The notes under the pieces: generated by a model
Told to the model about the DNA's origin: nothing
The model's database searches: none
What the model saw: only the letters and a program-made list of their open reading frames with translations
Shown here: positions 49,010 through 57,157 of the stretch, piece after piece
How positions within the stretch are numbered: the first letter of the stretch is position 1
How the letters are laid out: each line of letters starts with the position of its first letter
Program-made: the position numbers and the translations under genes
Assembly: GCA_018433835.1 (NCBI GenBank)
Contig: JAHDQM010000052.1
Span: forward strand, 1-64,000
Length of the DNA stretch: 64,000 nt
Reading direction: 5' to 3'
DNA from: Methanoculleus sp.
GTDB lineage: Archaea; Halobacteriota; Methanomicrobia; Methanomicrobiales; Methanoculleaceae

Positions 49010-49713
49010 GGCTCGCCGTCGTCGCCGGTCCGCCGTCGGCCGGGAAGACCGCCGTCGTGCGGCAGACCGTCCGCTCCCTCCTGGACCAGCACCGGATCGC
49101 CTACTTAAAAATCGACGTCGTCCGGGCGTTCGAGGACGAGGAGCTCGCGGCCGAGTTTTCGATCCCGGCGCGGAAGGTCTGCTCCGGCGACCTCTGCCCG
49201 GACCACGCCGGGGTGATGGTGATGCGGGACGCCGTCGCCTGGGCCGAAGAGGAGGGGGCCGACCTCCTCCTGGTCGAGAGCGCCGGGCTCTGCCTCCGCT
49301 GCTCCCCCTACATGACGCAGGGGCTCGGGATCGTCGTCCTCTCCGCGGTCTCGGGCACGAACACGCCCCTGAAGATGGCCGCGATGCTCGCGCTCGCCGA
49401 CATAGCGGTCGTGACCCGGATAGACCTCGTCTCCCAGGCAGAGAAGGAGGTCTTCCGGGAGCGGATCCGGGAGGTGAACCCGGACCTCGATATAGTGGAG
49501 ACAAACGCCGTCCAGGGGACCGGGATGCGCTACCTCCTCCGGGCGATCGAGGACTACCCGCCGATAACCGATCCGGACGCCATCGTCCTCCGGGGTGCGC
49601 CGCCGCTCGGGGTCTGCACCGTCTGCATCGGGAAGACGGAGATCGGGTGGCAGCACCACTTCGGCGTCGTCCGGAGGCTCGAGGGCGCCGACTACCTCTT
49701 CCGGGGGGACTGA
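49006..49713 (+). CDS. HypB/CobW-like GTPase, unknown target
   Basis: A SIMIBI-class P-loop protein of 235 residues: P-loop GPPSAGKTAVV (residues 8-18), LLLVESAGLCLR as Walker B-like region, and VVTRIDLVSQAEKE as the base-recognition loop (TRID where HypB has NKID). Three cysteine pairs (VCSGDLC, CLRC, VCTVC) suggest metal or FeS binding. Relatives HypB, UreG and CobW deliver metals to enzymes, so a maturation role for the downstream metalloprotein is likely. It sits between the ABC ATPase and the FeS protein. Confidence 0.8.
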   Translation: MRLAVVAGPPSAGKTAVVRQTVRSLLDQHRIAYLKIDVVRAFEDEELAAEFSIPARKVCSGDLCPDHAGVMVMRDAVAWAEEEGADLLLVESAGLCLRCSPYMTQGLGIVVLSAVSGTNTPLKMAAMLALADIAVVTRIDLVSQAEKEVFRERIREVNPDLDIVETNAVQGTGMRYLLRAIEDYPPITDPDAIVLRGAPPLGVCTVCIGKTEIGWQHHFGVVRRLEGADYLFRGD

Positions 49714-49717
49714 CCCG

Positions 49718-50338
49718 GTGGCGTGGAACCCCCCGGGGAAGGACTGCGGGGCCTGCGGCGTCCCGACCTGCGAGGCGTTCCTCGCCCGGGTCCGGCGGGG
49801 GGAGAAGGACCTTTTGGACTGCGTATTCTACCCCGCCGGGACCGCGGCCTCCAGGTTCGAGGGCGAGGCCCGCCATACCGGCCGGGACATCCTCGGTGCG
49901 GAGTACGACTTCATCCTCGATCCCCTGCCCGGCGAGGTCTCGGCCCGGAAGATCGTCCTCCCCTTCCGCCCGGACCTGGTGGAGAAGTGGGAGATTGCGG
50001 CCGGGGATATCGTCGTCGGGAGGCCGGCCGGTGCGGGCTGCCCGGTCCAGCATGTCCTCTCGGTCCTCCATGCAAGCCCGGTAAGCGGCCTCCTCACCTG
50101 CCTGGTCGTCGGCCCGCGGGCCTCGCGGAGCGGAGGGTTTAAGGACGTTGAAGCCTACCACATCGTCGGTTTCGAGGGGATTGCCCGGACGGTGCGGCGT
50201 GAGCCGGTTTTCGGGATGCGGCAGCGGTTCCTGCCCGGCTACTGCATGATGAACCTCGGGCATACGGGTGTCGTGAATATGGTTCTCGCACAATCCGGCG
50301 GTCTCCATGTGCGGGTGGAGGACATACGATTACTATGA
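49718..50338 (+). CDS. 4Fe-4S protein of the coenzyme M cluster
   Basis: The GTG at 49718 opens VAWNPPGKDCGACGVPTC. C10, C13, C18 and C35 form CX2CX4CX16C, the FeS motif seen in RnfB and the acetyl-CoA decarbonylase/synthase gamma subunit. The rest (206 residues) is a beta-rich domain with LPFRPDLVEKWEIAAGDIVVGRPAGAGCP and a conserved-looking NLGHTGVVNM end. Electron or cluster delivery to marker 16 is my inference. It overlaps the marker 16 gene by 4 bases. Confidence 0.75.
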   Translation: MAWNPPGKDCGACGVPTCEAFLARVRRGEKDLLDCVFYPAGTAASRFEGEARHTGRDILGAEYDFILDPLPGEVSARKIVLPFRPDLVEKWEIAAGDIVVGRPAGAGCPVQHVLSVLHASPVSGLLTCLVVGPRASRSGGFKDVEAYHIVGFEGIARTVRREPVFGMRQRFLPGYCMMNLGHTGVVNMVLAQSGGLHVRVEDIRLL

Positions 50339-51576
50339 AGACGATAGCAGAGATCGACGAGAAGATCCGGAACGGTTCGGCGATCGTCTACACCGCAGCG
50401 GAGTTCAAGCGCCTCGTCCGCGAGGGTGCTGAGGTCTCGGCTGCGGACGTGGACGTGGTCACCACCGGGACCTGTGGGGTGATGTCGGGGACCGCGGCGA
50501 TTCTCTCGGTGCCGGTGGCGGAGCCGGGGACCTTCGAGCGGGCGGAGCGGGCCTGGGCGAACGGTGTCCCCTGCATGCCCGGCCCCTGCCCGAACGAGCG
50601 CCTCGGAATCCTCGACCTGATCGTCTCGGGGACCGCCCATGCCGGGGCCGGCTACGGGGGCGGCCACCTCTTCCGCGACATCGTCGAGGGGCGCGAGATC
50701 GAGGTGGTGGTGGAGGCCGCCGACCGGTCGATCGAGGCGCGGGTGACGCTTGAGGACTTCTCCTACGCCCGGCTCTTCACCACCCGAAGCGCTTTTCGGA
50801 ACTACACCGCCTACGTAAACACCCTGCCGACCCGGGTGAAGACGATCTTCTCGATCGAGGGGCTGCAGGGGCCCTGCCGGGAGGCCTCGGTCAGCGGGTG
50901 CGGCGAGATCAACCCGCTCGAGAACGACCCCGCACGGCTCGCGATCCGGGACGGGACGCCGGTTCTCCTGAACGGCTCGGTAGGTATCGTGACCGGGGAA
51001 GGGACCCGGAGCACCCCCGAGAGGCCCAACCTCACGGTCATCGCCGATATGGCCGGGATGCAGCCCCGCTACATGGGCGGCTTTGCGACCTCCGCCGGGC
51101 CCGAGTGCATCACGAGCCTCGGCGTCGCGGTTCCGGTCCTCGACGACCGGCAGGTCGCGGCCCTCCGCGTGCTCGACGAGGATATCCCCCTCCCGGTGGC
51201 AGACATCAACACCCGCACCGTTCTCGGGGAAGGGACCTACGCCGATGTCTGGCAGCAGCCCGACCGGGAGGTCACCTACCACCCCGAATGGTGCGAGGAG
51301 TGCTCGGTCTGCGTTGCGGCCACGGTCTGCCCCACGGCTGCGTTCTCCCGCGAGACCGGGATCGACCGCGACCGCTGCCTCGCCTGCACCGCCTGTCTTG
51401 CCGTCTGCCCGAACAACGCCCTCGAGACGGGCGAGGGCTCGATCCGGGTCCGGGGGCGGCGTGTCCCGATCACCCTCCGCCAGTCGGGCCGGACGCTCGC
51501 CGAAGACCTCTGCCGGGACCTGAAAGAGATGGTCCTCGACCGCCGGTTCACCTTCACCGGGGGCGCGATGCGGTGA
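50335..51576 (+). CDS. Methanogenesis marker 16 metalloprotein (DUF39 plus two 4Fe-4S sites)
   Basis: The 413-residue product has an N-terminal DUF39 domain (TTGTCGVMSGTAAIL, GPCPNERLGILDL, GGGHLFRDIVEG, CGEINPLENDP) and a C-terminal ferredoxin pair (CEECSVCVAATVCPTA and CLACTACLAVCPNN). DUF39 proteins related to this one convert aspartate semialdehyde plus sulfide to homocysteine, i.e. they put sulfur onto an aldehyde. Marker 16 is found in methanogens. Placed between FeS assembly-like genes and two coenzyme M enzymes, it is a strong candidate for turning sulfoacetaldehyde into coenzyme M; this is inference from chemistry and position. Confidence 0.88.
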   Translation: MKTIAEIDEKIRNGSAIVYTAAEFKRLVREGAEVSAADVDVVTTGTCGVMSGTAAILSVPVAEPGTFERAERAWANGVPCMPGPCPNERLGILDLIVSGTAHAGAGYGGGHLFRDIVEGREIEVVVEAADRSIEARVTLEDFSYARLFTTRSAFRNYTAYVNTLPTRVKTIFSIEGLQGPCREASVSGCGEINPLENDPARLAIRDGTPVLLNGSVGIVTGEGTRSTPERPNLTVIADMAGMQPRYMGGFATSAGPECITSLGVAVPVLDDRQVAALRVLDEDIPLPVADINTRTVLGEGTYADVWQQPDREVTYHPEWCEECSVCVAATVCPTAAFSRETGIDRDRCLACTACLAVCPNNALETGEGSIRVRGRRVPITLRQSGRTLAEDLCRDLKEMVLDRRFTFTGGAMR

Positions 51577-52862
51577 GGGAGAAGTATCTCCTCCGGTGCC
51601 CGGGGTGCGGCCGGTCCTTCCCTGACCACTACACCCTCGACTGCCCGTCGGGGTGCGACGCCCTGCTCCGGACGGTTTATGCCGGGCGCCGCCTCACCCC
51701 CCGGAACCTCCCCGGGATCTTCCGCTACAAGGACTGGCTCCCGGTCGAGGGGCATCTCCGCCTCGATGCCGGCCCGATCTCCTACGAAAGCGTCGGTCTC
51801 GCCCGGGAACTCGGCCTCCCGCACCTCACCGTCACCTTCTCGGGCTACTGGCCCGAGCGGGGCGGGCGGATGGAGACCTGCTCGTTCAAGGAGCTTGAGG
51901 CGCAGCCGACGGTCCTCCGGCTCCGGGAGAAGGGGGGCGGCGTCCTCCAGGTCTCGTCGGCGGGGAACACCGGCCGGGCTTTCTGCCAGGCGTCGGGGCT
52001 GACCGGGGCCCCGGTCGTGGTGGTGGTCCCGGCGGCCGCCGCCGACCGGCTCTGGACGACCATCCCGACGGCAAACGTCTGCCTCATCACGGTGGACGGT
52101 GACTACTCGGACTCCATCGCGTTCGGGGGGGAGGTCTGCACGCTCCCCGGGATCGTTCCGGAGGGCGGGGCGAAGAACGTCGCCCGCCGAGATGGGATGG
52201 GGACGGTGATGCTGGACGGGACGCTTGCCGCCGGCCGGCTCCCCGATTACTACTTCCAGGCGGTCGGGAGCGGAACCGGGGGGATCGCCGCGTGGGAGGC
52301 GGCCGAACGAATGGTCGCCGGCGGGCGGTTCGGTTCCCGCCTCCCGGAACTCTACCTCTCCCAGAACCTCCCCTTCGTCCCGATGGTCCGGGCCTGGGAG
52401 GCGGGGAGGGACGCGATCGTGGCCGAGGATATGCCGGACACCGAGGCCTCGATCGCCCGGGTCTACGCCGACGTCCTCACGAACCGCCACCCGCCCTGGG
52501 GAATCAGGGGCGGGGTCCGGGACGCGCTCGCGGCTTCGGGCGGGAGGATGTATGCGGTCGCGAACGAGGACGCCCGGAGCGCCGGGAGACTCTTTTCCGA
52601 TACCGAGGAGATCGACCTCGACCCGGCCGCCGCCGTCGCGGTCGCGTCGCTCGTCCGGGCAGTGGAGGAGGGGTTCATCGACCCGGGGAAGCGGGTGCTC
52701 CTGAACGTGACCGGCGGGGGCTACGAGCGTGCGGCCGAGGACCTCGACCGCTACCCGGTCGAACCCTTCATCCGCGTAGCGGCGGGGGAAGCCTTTGAGG
52801 GGGAGGTCCGGGACGCTGTCCGGGACTGGGTCGCGGAGCAGGAGGTGGCGGCCCGTGCGTGA
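51573..52862 (+). CDS. Cysteate synthase
   Basis: Cysteate synthase makes L-cysteate from O-phosphoserine and sulfite, the first step of the coenzyme M route used by Methanosarcinales and Methanomicrobiales. The 429-residue PLP enzyme resembles threonine synthase: N-terminal zinc ribbon (CPGCG, CPSGC), the PLP lysine in CSFKELEA, QVSSAGNTGRAF and SGTGGIAAWEAAERM. It begins with GTG overlapping the marker 16 stop. Threonine synthase itself is the main alternative, made unlikely by the comDE gene next to it. Confidence 0.88.
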   Translation: MREKYLLRCPGCGRSFPDHYTLDCPSGCDALLRTVYAGRRLTPRNLPGIFRYKDWLPVEGHLRLDAGPISYESVGLARELGLPHLTVTFSGYWPERGGRMETCSFKELEAQPTVLRLREKGGGVLQVSSAGNTGRAFCQASGLTGAPVVVVVPAAAADRLWTTIPTANVCLITVDGDYSDSIAFGGEVCTLPGIVPEGGAKNVARRDGMGTVMLDGTLAAGRLPDYYFQAVGSGTGGIAAWEAAERMVAGGRFGSRLPELYLSQNLPFVPMVRAWEAGRDAIVAEDMPDTEASIARVYADVLTNRHPPWGIRGGVRDALAASGGRMYAVANEDARSAGRLFSDTEEIDLDPAAAVAVASLVRAVEEGFIDPGKRVLLNVTGGGYERAAEDLDRYPVEPFIRVAAGEAFEGEVRDAVRDWVAEQEVAARA

Positions 52863-53988
52863 GGGATGCGTCCTCGACCGGCTCGCCGCTCTCGGGGTCG
52901 ACACCGTGGCGTCGCTCCCCTGCGACCGGACGCAGGACCTCTGCGCCCTCATCCCGGAGCGGTTCCGTGCGGTAAACCTCACCCGGGAGGAGGACGGCGT
53001 CGGGATCTGCGCCGGGCTCGCGATGGCCGGGGCGCGATCGGTGCTGCACATGCAGAGTTCGGGGCTGGGGAACTCGCTGAACGCCATCATGTCCCTCACC
53101 GTCACTTTTGGCCTTCCCCTTCCCATCCTCGCGAGCTGGCGGGGCGTCTACCGGGAGGCGATCCCGGCCCAGGTGCCGTTCAACCGGGCGATCCCGGAGG
53201 TGCTTCGCGCCCTCAACATCCCCTGCACCGTCATCCGCGATCCTTCGGACGAAGCCTTGATCGGCGCGGTCGTCCGGGACGCCTACGATTCTATGCGGCC
53301 GCACGTGGGGCTGATCCTCCCCTTGTTCTGGGAGGGGGCGGAAGAGGCCTGCCCGGTGGAGCAGGTGTTTCCAACCCGGGCACGGGAGTCCGCGGTGGAA
53401 TACCGGCGGATCTTCCGCGACCCGGCGATGACCCGGAACGACGCGATCCGGGCTATCGCCGCCGCCCTGGATGGGGAAGCGGTCGTCACGAACATCGGGG
53501 TCCCCGCAAAAGAGCTCTACGCGGCGAACGATCGGGACCTGAACTTCTACATGCTCGGGAGTTACACCCAGGCGACGCCGATCGGGCTTGGGCTCTCGCT
53601 GGCGACGAATAAGGACGTCGTGGTTCTCGACGGCGACGGGAGCCTGCTCGGGACCGCCGTCCTTCCGGTGGTGGCCGCGGAGGCCCCGGCAAACCTCACG
53701 GTCGTCTGCCTGGACAACGGGGCCTTCGGGAGCACCGGGAACCAGCCCACCCCGGCCTCCGGCCGGGCGGACATGGAACTCCTCGCCCTCGCCGCCGGGA
53801 TCCGGAACACGTGCAAGGTACAGGACGAGGAAGAACTCCGTGAGGCCTGGGAGAACCGGGGAAGGGGCCCGAATTTCATCCACGTCGTTCTGAAACCCGG
53901 GAACGCCGCGGTCCCGAACATCCCTCTTGCCCCGGCCGAGATCCGGGAGCGGTTTATGCGGGCGCTTCGGGGATGTGGTACTCCCTGA
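52855..53988 (+). CDS. comDE: Sulfopyruvate decarboxylase, fused alpha-beta (ComDE)
   Basis: The thiamine-diphosphate enzyme decarboxylates sulfopyruvate to sulfoacetaldehyde. In this 377-residue protein the ComD half (VNLTREEDGVGICAGLAMAG, MQSSGLGNSLNAI) and the ComE half (VLDGDGSLLGTAVLPVVAA then CLDNGAFGSTGNQ, the GDG-x-N cofactor motif) are joined in a single chain. It starts with GTG overlapping the cysteate synthase stop, is the last gene of the operon, and supplies the aldehyde that marker 16 may use. Confidence 0.93.
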   Translation: MREGCVLDRLAALGVDTVASLPCDRTQDLCALIPERFRAVNLTREEDGVGICAGLAMAGARSVLHMQSSGLGNSLNAIMSLTVTFGLPLPILASWRGVYREAIPAQVPFNRAIPEVLRALNIPCTVIRDPSDEALIGAVVRDAYDSMRPHVGLILPLFWEGAEEACPVEQVFPTRARESAVEYRRIFRDPAMTRNDAIRAIAAALDGEAVVTNIGVPAKELYAANDRDLNFYMLGSYTQATPIGLGLSLATNKDVVVLDGDGSLLGTAVLPVVAAEAPANLTVVCLDNGAFGSTGNQPTPASGRADMELLALAAGIRNTCKVQDEEELREAWENRGRGPNFIHVVLKPGNAAVPNIPLAPAEIRERFMRALRGCGTP

Positions 53989-54324
53989 TCCACGCCCCTC
54001 AGCCCTCTTTGCGGAGTGCCTCCATCGGGTATTTCCTCAGGGTCCCGATGGCTCTCTCGTTCATCGCATTGACGATCTCCGCACATTTTACCAGGAACCA
54101 CGGAGCAGCCTGGTGAAGAGGGAGAGGGCCCTGAGGTGATCCCCTCCCAGATGTCCAAAAAATTGGACATATGTCCATAATTTTGGACTGTCCCCGGCAT
54201 TCAGGGTTTCAGTCGGCGAGTTATTGCCGGGATGTTTCCCTACCTTCAGCATCTGGCGCGGCCCGCGTTTCCAGCCCATTGCGGCCGTTTTCGGGGCGAA
54301 TCTGAATTTTTACCCACCTGGCCT
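53989..54324 (-). pseudogene. Remnant of a small unknown gene with tandem palindromes at its start
   Basis: Minus-strand pieces of a protein remain in different frames: a start MSNFLDIWEGITSG, a middle GDHLRALSLFTRLL, and an end WFLVKCAEIVNAMNERAIGT then LRKYPMEALRKEG with a stop near 54002. At least two frame changes separate them, so the gene appears broken. No family recognised. The rest of the stretch shows no gene. Confidence 0.4.
54152..54192. promoter_or_regulatory. Tandem operator-like palindromes
   Basis: TGTCCAA-AAAA-TTGGACA (54152-54169) is a perfect palindrome; a second, TGTCCATAATTTTGGACTG (54172-54190), follows with a 20-base period, two helical turns. They cover the start of the remnant gene on the minus strand and look like paired dimer sites of a repressor. 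Confidence 0.55.
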
Positions 54325-54372
54325 GATATGCAGATGATTGTGAGAGATCGTTTATAAGTATGAAATACTGCG
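54325..54372 (+). promoter_or_regulatory. Shared promoter module, copy 11 (orphan)
   Basis: ATGCAGATGATTGTGAGAGA, TCGTTTATAAGTATGAAA. The TATA part is intact. It points toward the tail of the NmrA-like gene, which is on the opposite strand, so its original gene is gone. Confidence 0.55.
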
Positions 54373-54378
54373 CTGGTA

Positions 54379-55236
54379 TCAGTGGGTCTGCAAATATTCG
54401 TTTAGATAAGCAGCAAAGGTGGTGCCGGTACGAACGGGCGGCATGGTAAAGCCCGTCTTACCGTCTATCACGGCTTGCGTCATACCCAGCAAGTATTCAG
54501 CGGAGCTATGGGAAAAGCCGGCTTGCAGCAACCCCGGCAGCCATTCTTTGCGGGGGATTTGCATCGCCGTTACATCCCGGCCAAGTGCATCGCCCATAAA
54601 TCGTGCGATATCTGAAGGCGTGTACAAATCAGGCCCGGTAATTTCTGCTGTTTCATGTTCCATCCCCTTTTCCATAACATCCGCGATGAACGCCGCAACG
54701 TCTTTGGGGTCTATCATAGGAATGGCATGCTCTGTCGGGAAAAATGTGGGAAGAATACCGTCGTTTCTGGCAGTATCCAGATACATCATCCAGTTGCTGT
54801 AGTAATAGGCTGGGCGCACGATGTATGTCTCCATCTCCAGGCCGCGCAGGGTTTCTTCCAGCAGCGCGTATAATTGCAGCGTCCCCGTTCCGGGGGACAG
54901 CTGCGCGCCGCCGGAAGACAAACCGACAACCCGCTTGATGCCGGAATCTTCCAATGCGGCTTTGTAATTGCCGAATACTGTCTTCGCGTCCTCCAGCATA
55001 TCCTCTGACGTCATGCTTTCGGGGGTCAGCAACAGCACGGTGTCACCGCCGTTAAAAATCTTTTTCAGAGGTTCTTTGTCGAAGTAATCGGCAACGGCGT
55101 TTTCGCTGTTTTTCGCTTTGGCTACCGCCTGTTTCGGGACATGGTGGAAAACTTTGCGAACAGGCTCTCCTCTGCTTTCCATCAGTGTTGCAACCTGGGA
55201 ACCCACCTGACCGCCCGCGCCCAAAATAACGTTCAT
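54379..55236 (-). CDS. NmrA/SDR-like NAD(P)-binding protein
   Basis: An atypical short-chain dehydrogenase of 285 residues. The nucleotide loop GAGGQVGSQVA opens the chain, followed by DTVLLLTPESM, VGLSSGGAQLSPGTG and YIVRPAYYYSNWM, as in NmrA/HSCARG and quinone-reductase-like proteins that bind NADPH and sense or use redox state. A GGGAGAATATATATG start region precedes the gene. Codon use and base composition (about 50 percent GC, many AAA and TTT codons) differ from neighbours, suggesting recent transfer, probably from bacteria, at a former promoter module site. Confidence 0.82.
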   Translation of the reverse strand: MNVILGAGGQVGSQVATLMESRGEPVRKVFHHVPKQAVAKAKNSENAVADYFDKEPLKKIFNGGDTVLLLTPESMTSEDMLEDAKTVFGNYKAALEDSGIKRVVGLSSGGAQLSPGTGTLQLYALLEETLRGLEMETYIVRPAYYYSNWMMYLDTARNDGILPTFFPTEHAIPMIDPKDVAAFIADVMEKGMEHETAEITGPDLYTPSDIARFMGDALGRDVTAMQIPRKEWLPGLLQAGFSHSSAEYLLGMTQAVIDGKTGFTMPPVRTGTTFAAYLNEYLQTH

Positions 55237-55469
55237 ATATATTCTCCCTTTGATGTGATTGATGGGCTTTGTAGAAAAGCTTGATCACGATGAATAACTG
55301 TGTTCGCATGATCGTTTTTCTGATATTGTAGAGGATGAGTTTTATCTCGTGGGGTTGAAGGGGTGGAGCAGGAAGATCCCGGCCAACAGGTGCGGGGATG
55401 GAAGCGGAGCCCCTTCGTCATATGGTTATAGGAACCCATTTAAAAAATGTAATATAGCGCTGCTCTGTC

Positions 55470-56117
55470 ATGCTCCAAGCCTACAAGTATCGGATGTATC
55501 CCGCTCAAACGCAGATTCCACTGCTCATGAGACACATCCATGCTTGCCGGTTTGTGTACAACCATTCGTTAGAACAAAAAATCCGGGCATACGAGCAGAA
55601 CGGGAAACGGTTGTCGTGTTTTGATTTGAACAATCAACTCCCTACACTCAAAGCGGAGTCTCCGTGGTTGTCTGATGTCAACTCACAGTCGCTCCAATAT
55701 GCGAACCGGAATCTTGACAACGCGTTAACCCGGTTCTTCCGTGAGAAAAAGGGGTTTCCGAAGTTCAAGTCGAAGAAGAACCCGGTACAATCGTTTCAGG
55801 TGCCACAACATTACAGTGTGGATTTCGAGTCTAACCGAGTCAAACTTCCGAAGATTGGTGACGTTAAGACGATGGTATATCGTACATTCACCGGGAAGAT
55901 GAAGTACGCAACGGTTTCGGTGACGTCTACCGGGAAGTGGTTCATCGGTGTTCTGGTTGACGATGAGCAGTCTGAACCGATATCGGCGCCATTTGCATCG
56001 GAAACCACGGTTGGGATTGATGTCGGTCTGACCGACTTTAAGTGGGCAATTATCCAGGGCTACTATGCACAGTTTCACCCCCTGCGTGCCCTTATCTTCT
56101 CTGGAGGGTACCGCTAA
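55470..56117 (+). pseudogene. Truncated TnpB (IS605/IS200 OrfB)
   Basis: The N-terminal part of a TnpB is intact: MLQAYKYRMYPAQTQ, HACRFVYNHSLEQK, LKAESPWLSDVNSQSLQYANRNLDNA, RFFREKKGFPKFKSKK. It reaches the first RuvC motif (VGIDVGLTDF) and then runs into unrelated sequence (KWAIIQGYYAQFHPLRALIF) and stops, so the second RuvC Glu, zinc ribbon and third motif are missing. No tnpA is nearby. It is a dead insertion sequence remnant with base composition lower in GC than the host. Confidence 0.85.
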
Positions 56118-56135
56118 AAGAGCCATTCCTGTCTC

Positions 56136-56324
56136 CGGTAAGCCGTTGAGGCCCTCTATGTCGACGAAGGCCTTCTCCCGGCATAGGTAATCGAAGATTT
56201 CAACTTCGTCATGCGTACGCGGGAAGGCGCGGATTACGGCTGTGTTTACTCAGAAGTCGATGCCCGCGACGTGGTGGCATCGGCGAGTGTGGTAGTGGAT
56301 CAGATCGGGCGATTGCTCGATTGA
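56136..56324 (+). pseudogene. Remnant of a HEPN-domain protein
   Basis: In one frame: AVEALYVDEGLLPA, a TAG, then VIEDFNFVMRTREGADYGCV and YSEVDARDVVASASVVVDQI ending GRLLD. The RxxADY and EE/DA pattern matches the C-terminal half of HEPN (UPF0332) proteins, the toxin or accessory partner of minimal nucleotidyltransferases. The front part is gone and a stop interrupts the rest; no nucleotidyltransferase gene is adjacent. Confidence 0.5.
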
Positions 56325-56538
56325 GACAATGATCAACAGGAAGAGGTCAATGCTACAGGCTGGTGGCGGGGCCGGAACTTCTCGATCGAGACCACTAGAG
56401 TCCCGCATCCGTCGGTGGGCGCTGATCGGCGCGACCGAGGGCCTGCCAGGGAGGTCTCCCTCCCTCTGCCGTTCGGCGCGGCACCGGTTCCTGACCCCCG
56501 ACTGCTGTTTTTCCTCTCGAAGTCTATCCGACAGGCCC

Positions 56539-56588
56539 TACGTGTAGACGCACGACACAGAAGAGATATATGGAAGAACATTGACGTC
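56539..56588 (+). promoter_or_regulatory. Shared promoter module, copy 12
   Basis: ACGTGTAGACGCACGACACA, GAAGAGATATATGGAAGAAC, ATTGACG. TATA element slightly changed to GATATATGG. The start codon of the next gene is about 50 bases after the module. Confidence 0.8.
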
Positions 56589-56638
56589 TCCACCATGGAT
56601 ACTGGTGTAAACCCACTTACTTCTCTGGAGGATCCCTC

Positions 56639-56845
56639 ATGGATAAAGATACGTCCAACCAGCTTTTGAGAGCCCTTTCGGTTCCGGTCATCGTCCTGGC
56701 CTTTTTCCCGCTGTGGGTGGTCGTCTCTTCACTGAAGATCTGGATTGAGCCTGACCCGCGGCTTTTGATCGGAGCGATGTATGCCGCGGCATTGACCCTG
56801 TCGTTTGTCTATTTCGGCCTGAAACTCCGAAAGATAGGCGAGTGA
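56639..56845 (+). CDS. Small membrane protein with LRALSVPVI start
   Basis: The 68-residue product has two membrane helices (VPVIVLAFFPLWVVVSSLKI and LIGAMYAAALTLSFVYFGL). Its N-terminus, NQLLRALSVPVIVLAFF, is shared with the product at 58.67 kb (VQFLRALSVPVIALLLF), and both lie behind the promoter module. A TGGAGGAT ribosome site precedes the ATG. No family recognised. Confidence 0.65.
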   Translation: MDKDTSNQLLRALSVPVIVLAFFPLWVVVSSLKIWIEPDPRLLIGAMYAAALTLSFVYFGLKLRKIGE

Positions 56846-57000
56846 TCGCACCCGGGGCTGTGAGGATCGCCCATTCTGATGATTGCCGGATACGGATGAA
56901 GAGTTACTCCTTTTCCCATCCTGTATATCCGGGAACGGTAGCGTATCCCGGGGAGAACGGGCTGATGAAGCGTCCCGTTTTCTGGAACAATTCCCGGACG

Positions 57001-57052
57001 CGTGGATGAACGTGACAGAAAACGTAGATCCCCGAACGTTCAGGTCATTGCA
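57001..57052 (+). promoter_or_regulatory. Shared promoter module, copy 13 (type 2)
   Basis: CGTGGATGAACGTGACAGAA, AACGTAGATCCCCGAACGTT, CAGGTCATTG. It shares the GTGACAGAAAACGTA core but has lost a normal TATA box. It closely matches copy 15 at 59.85 kb. Confidence 0.6.
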
Positions 57053-57070
57053 TAGAGGCGTAAACCGGCG

Positions 57071-57157
57071 TCCGCAAGCCCTGAGGGAGAGGGAATATAC
57101 ACAATTCGCCTGTACGTATACGGACTGCCTCCGGGGGCCCAAAAATCGAGGTAAAAG
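57071..57157 (+). promoter_or_regulatory. Diverged structured leader, copy E
   Basis: GCCCTGAGGGAG can pair with the later CTGCCTCCGGGGGC, and the segment ACACAATTCGCCTGTACGTA resembles the TGTACTTGAA stretch of leaders A-C. The ribosome site GAGGT before ATG 57158 is again complementary to CCTC. Confidence 0.4.
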
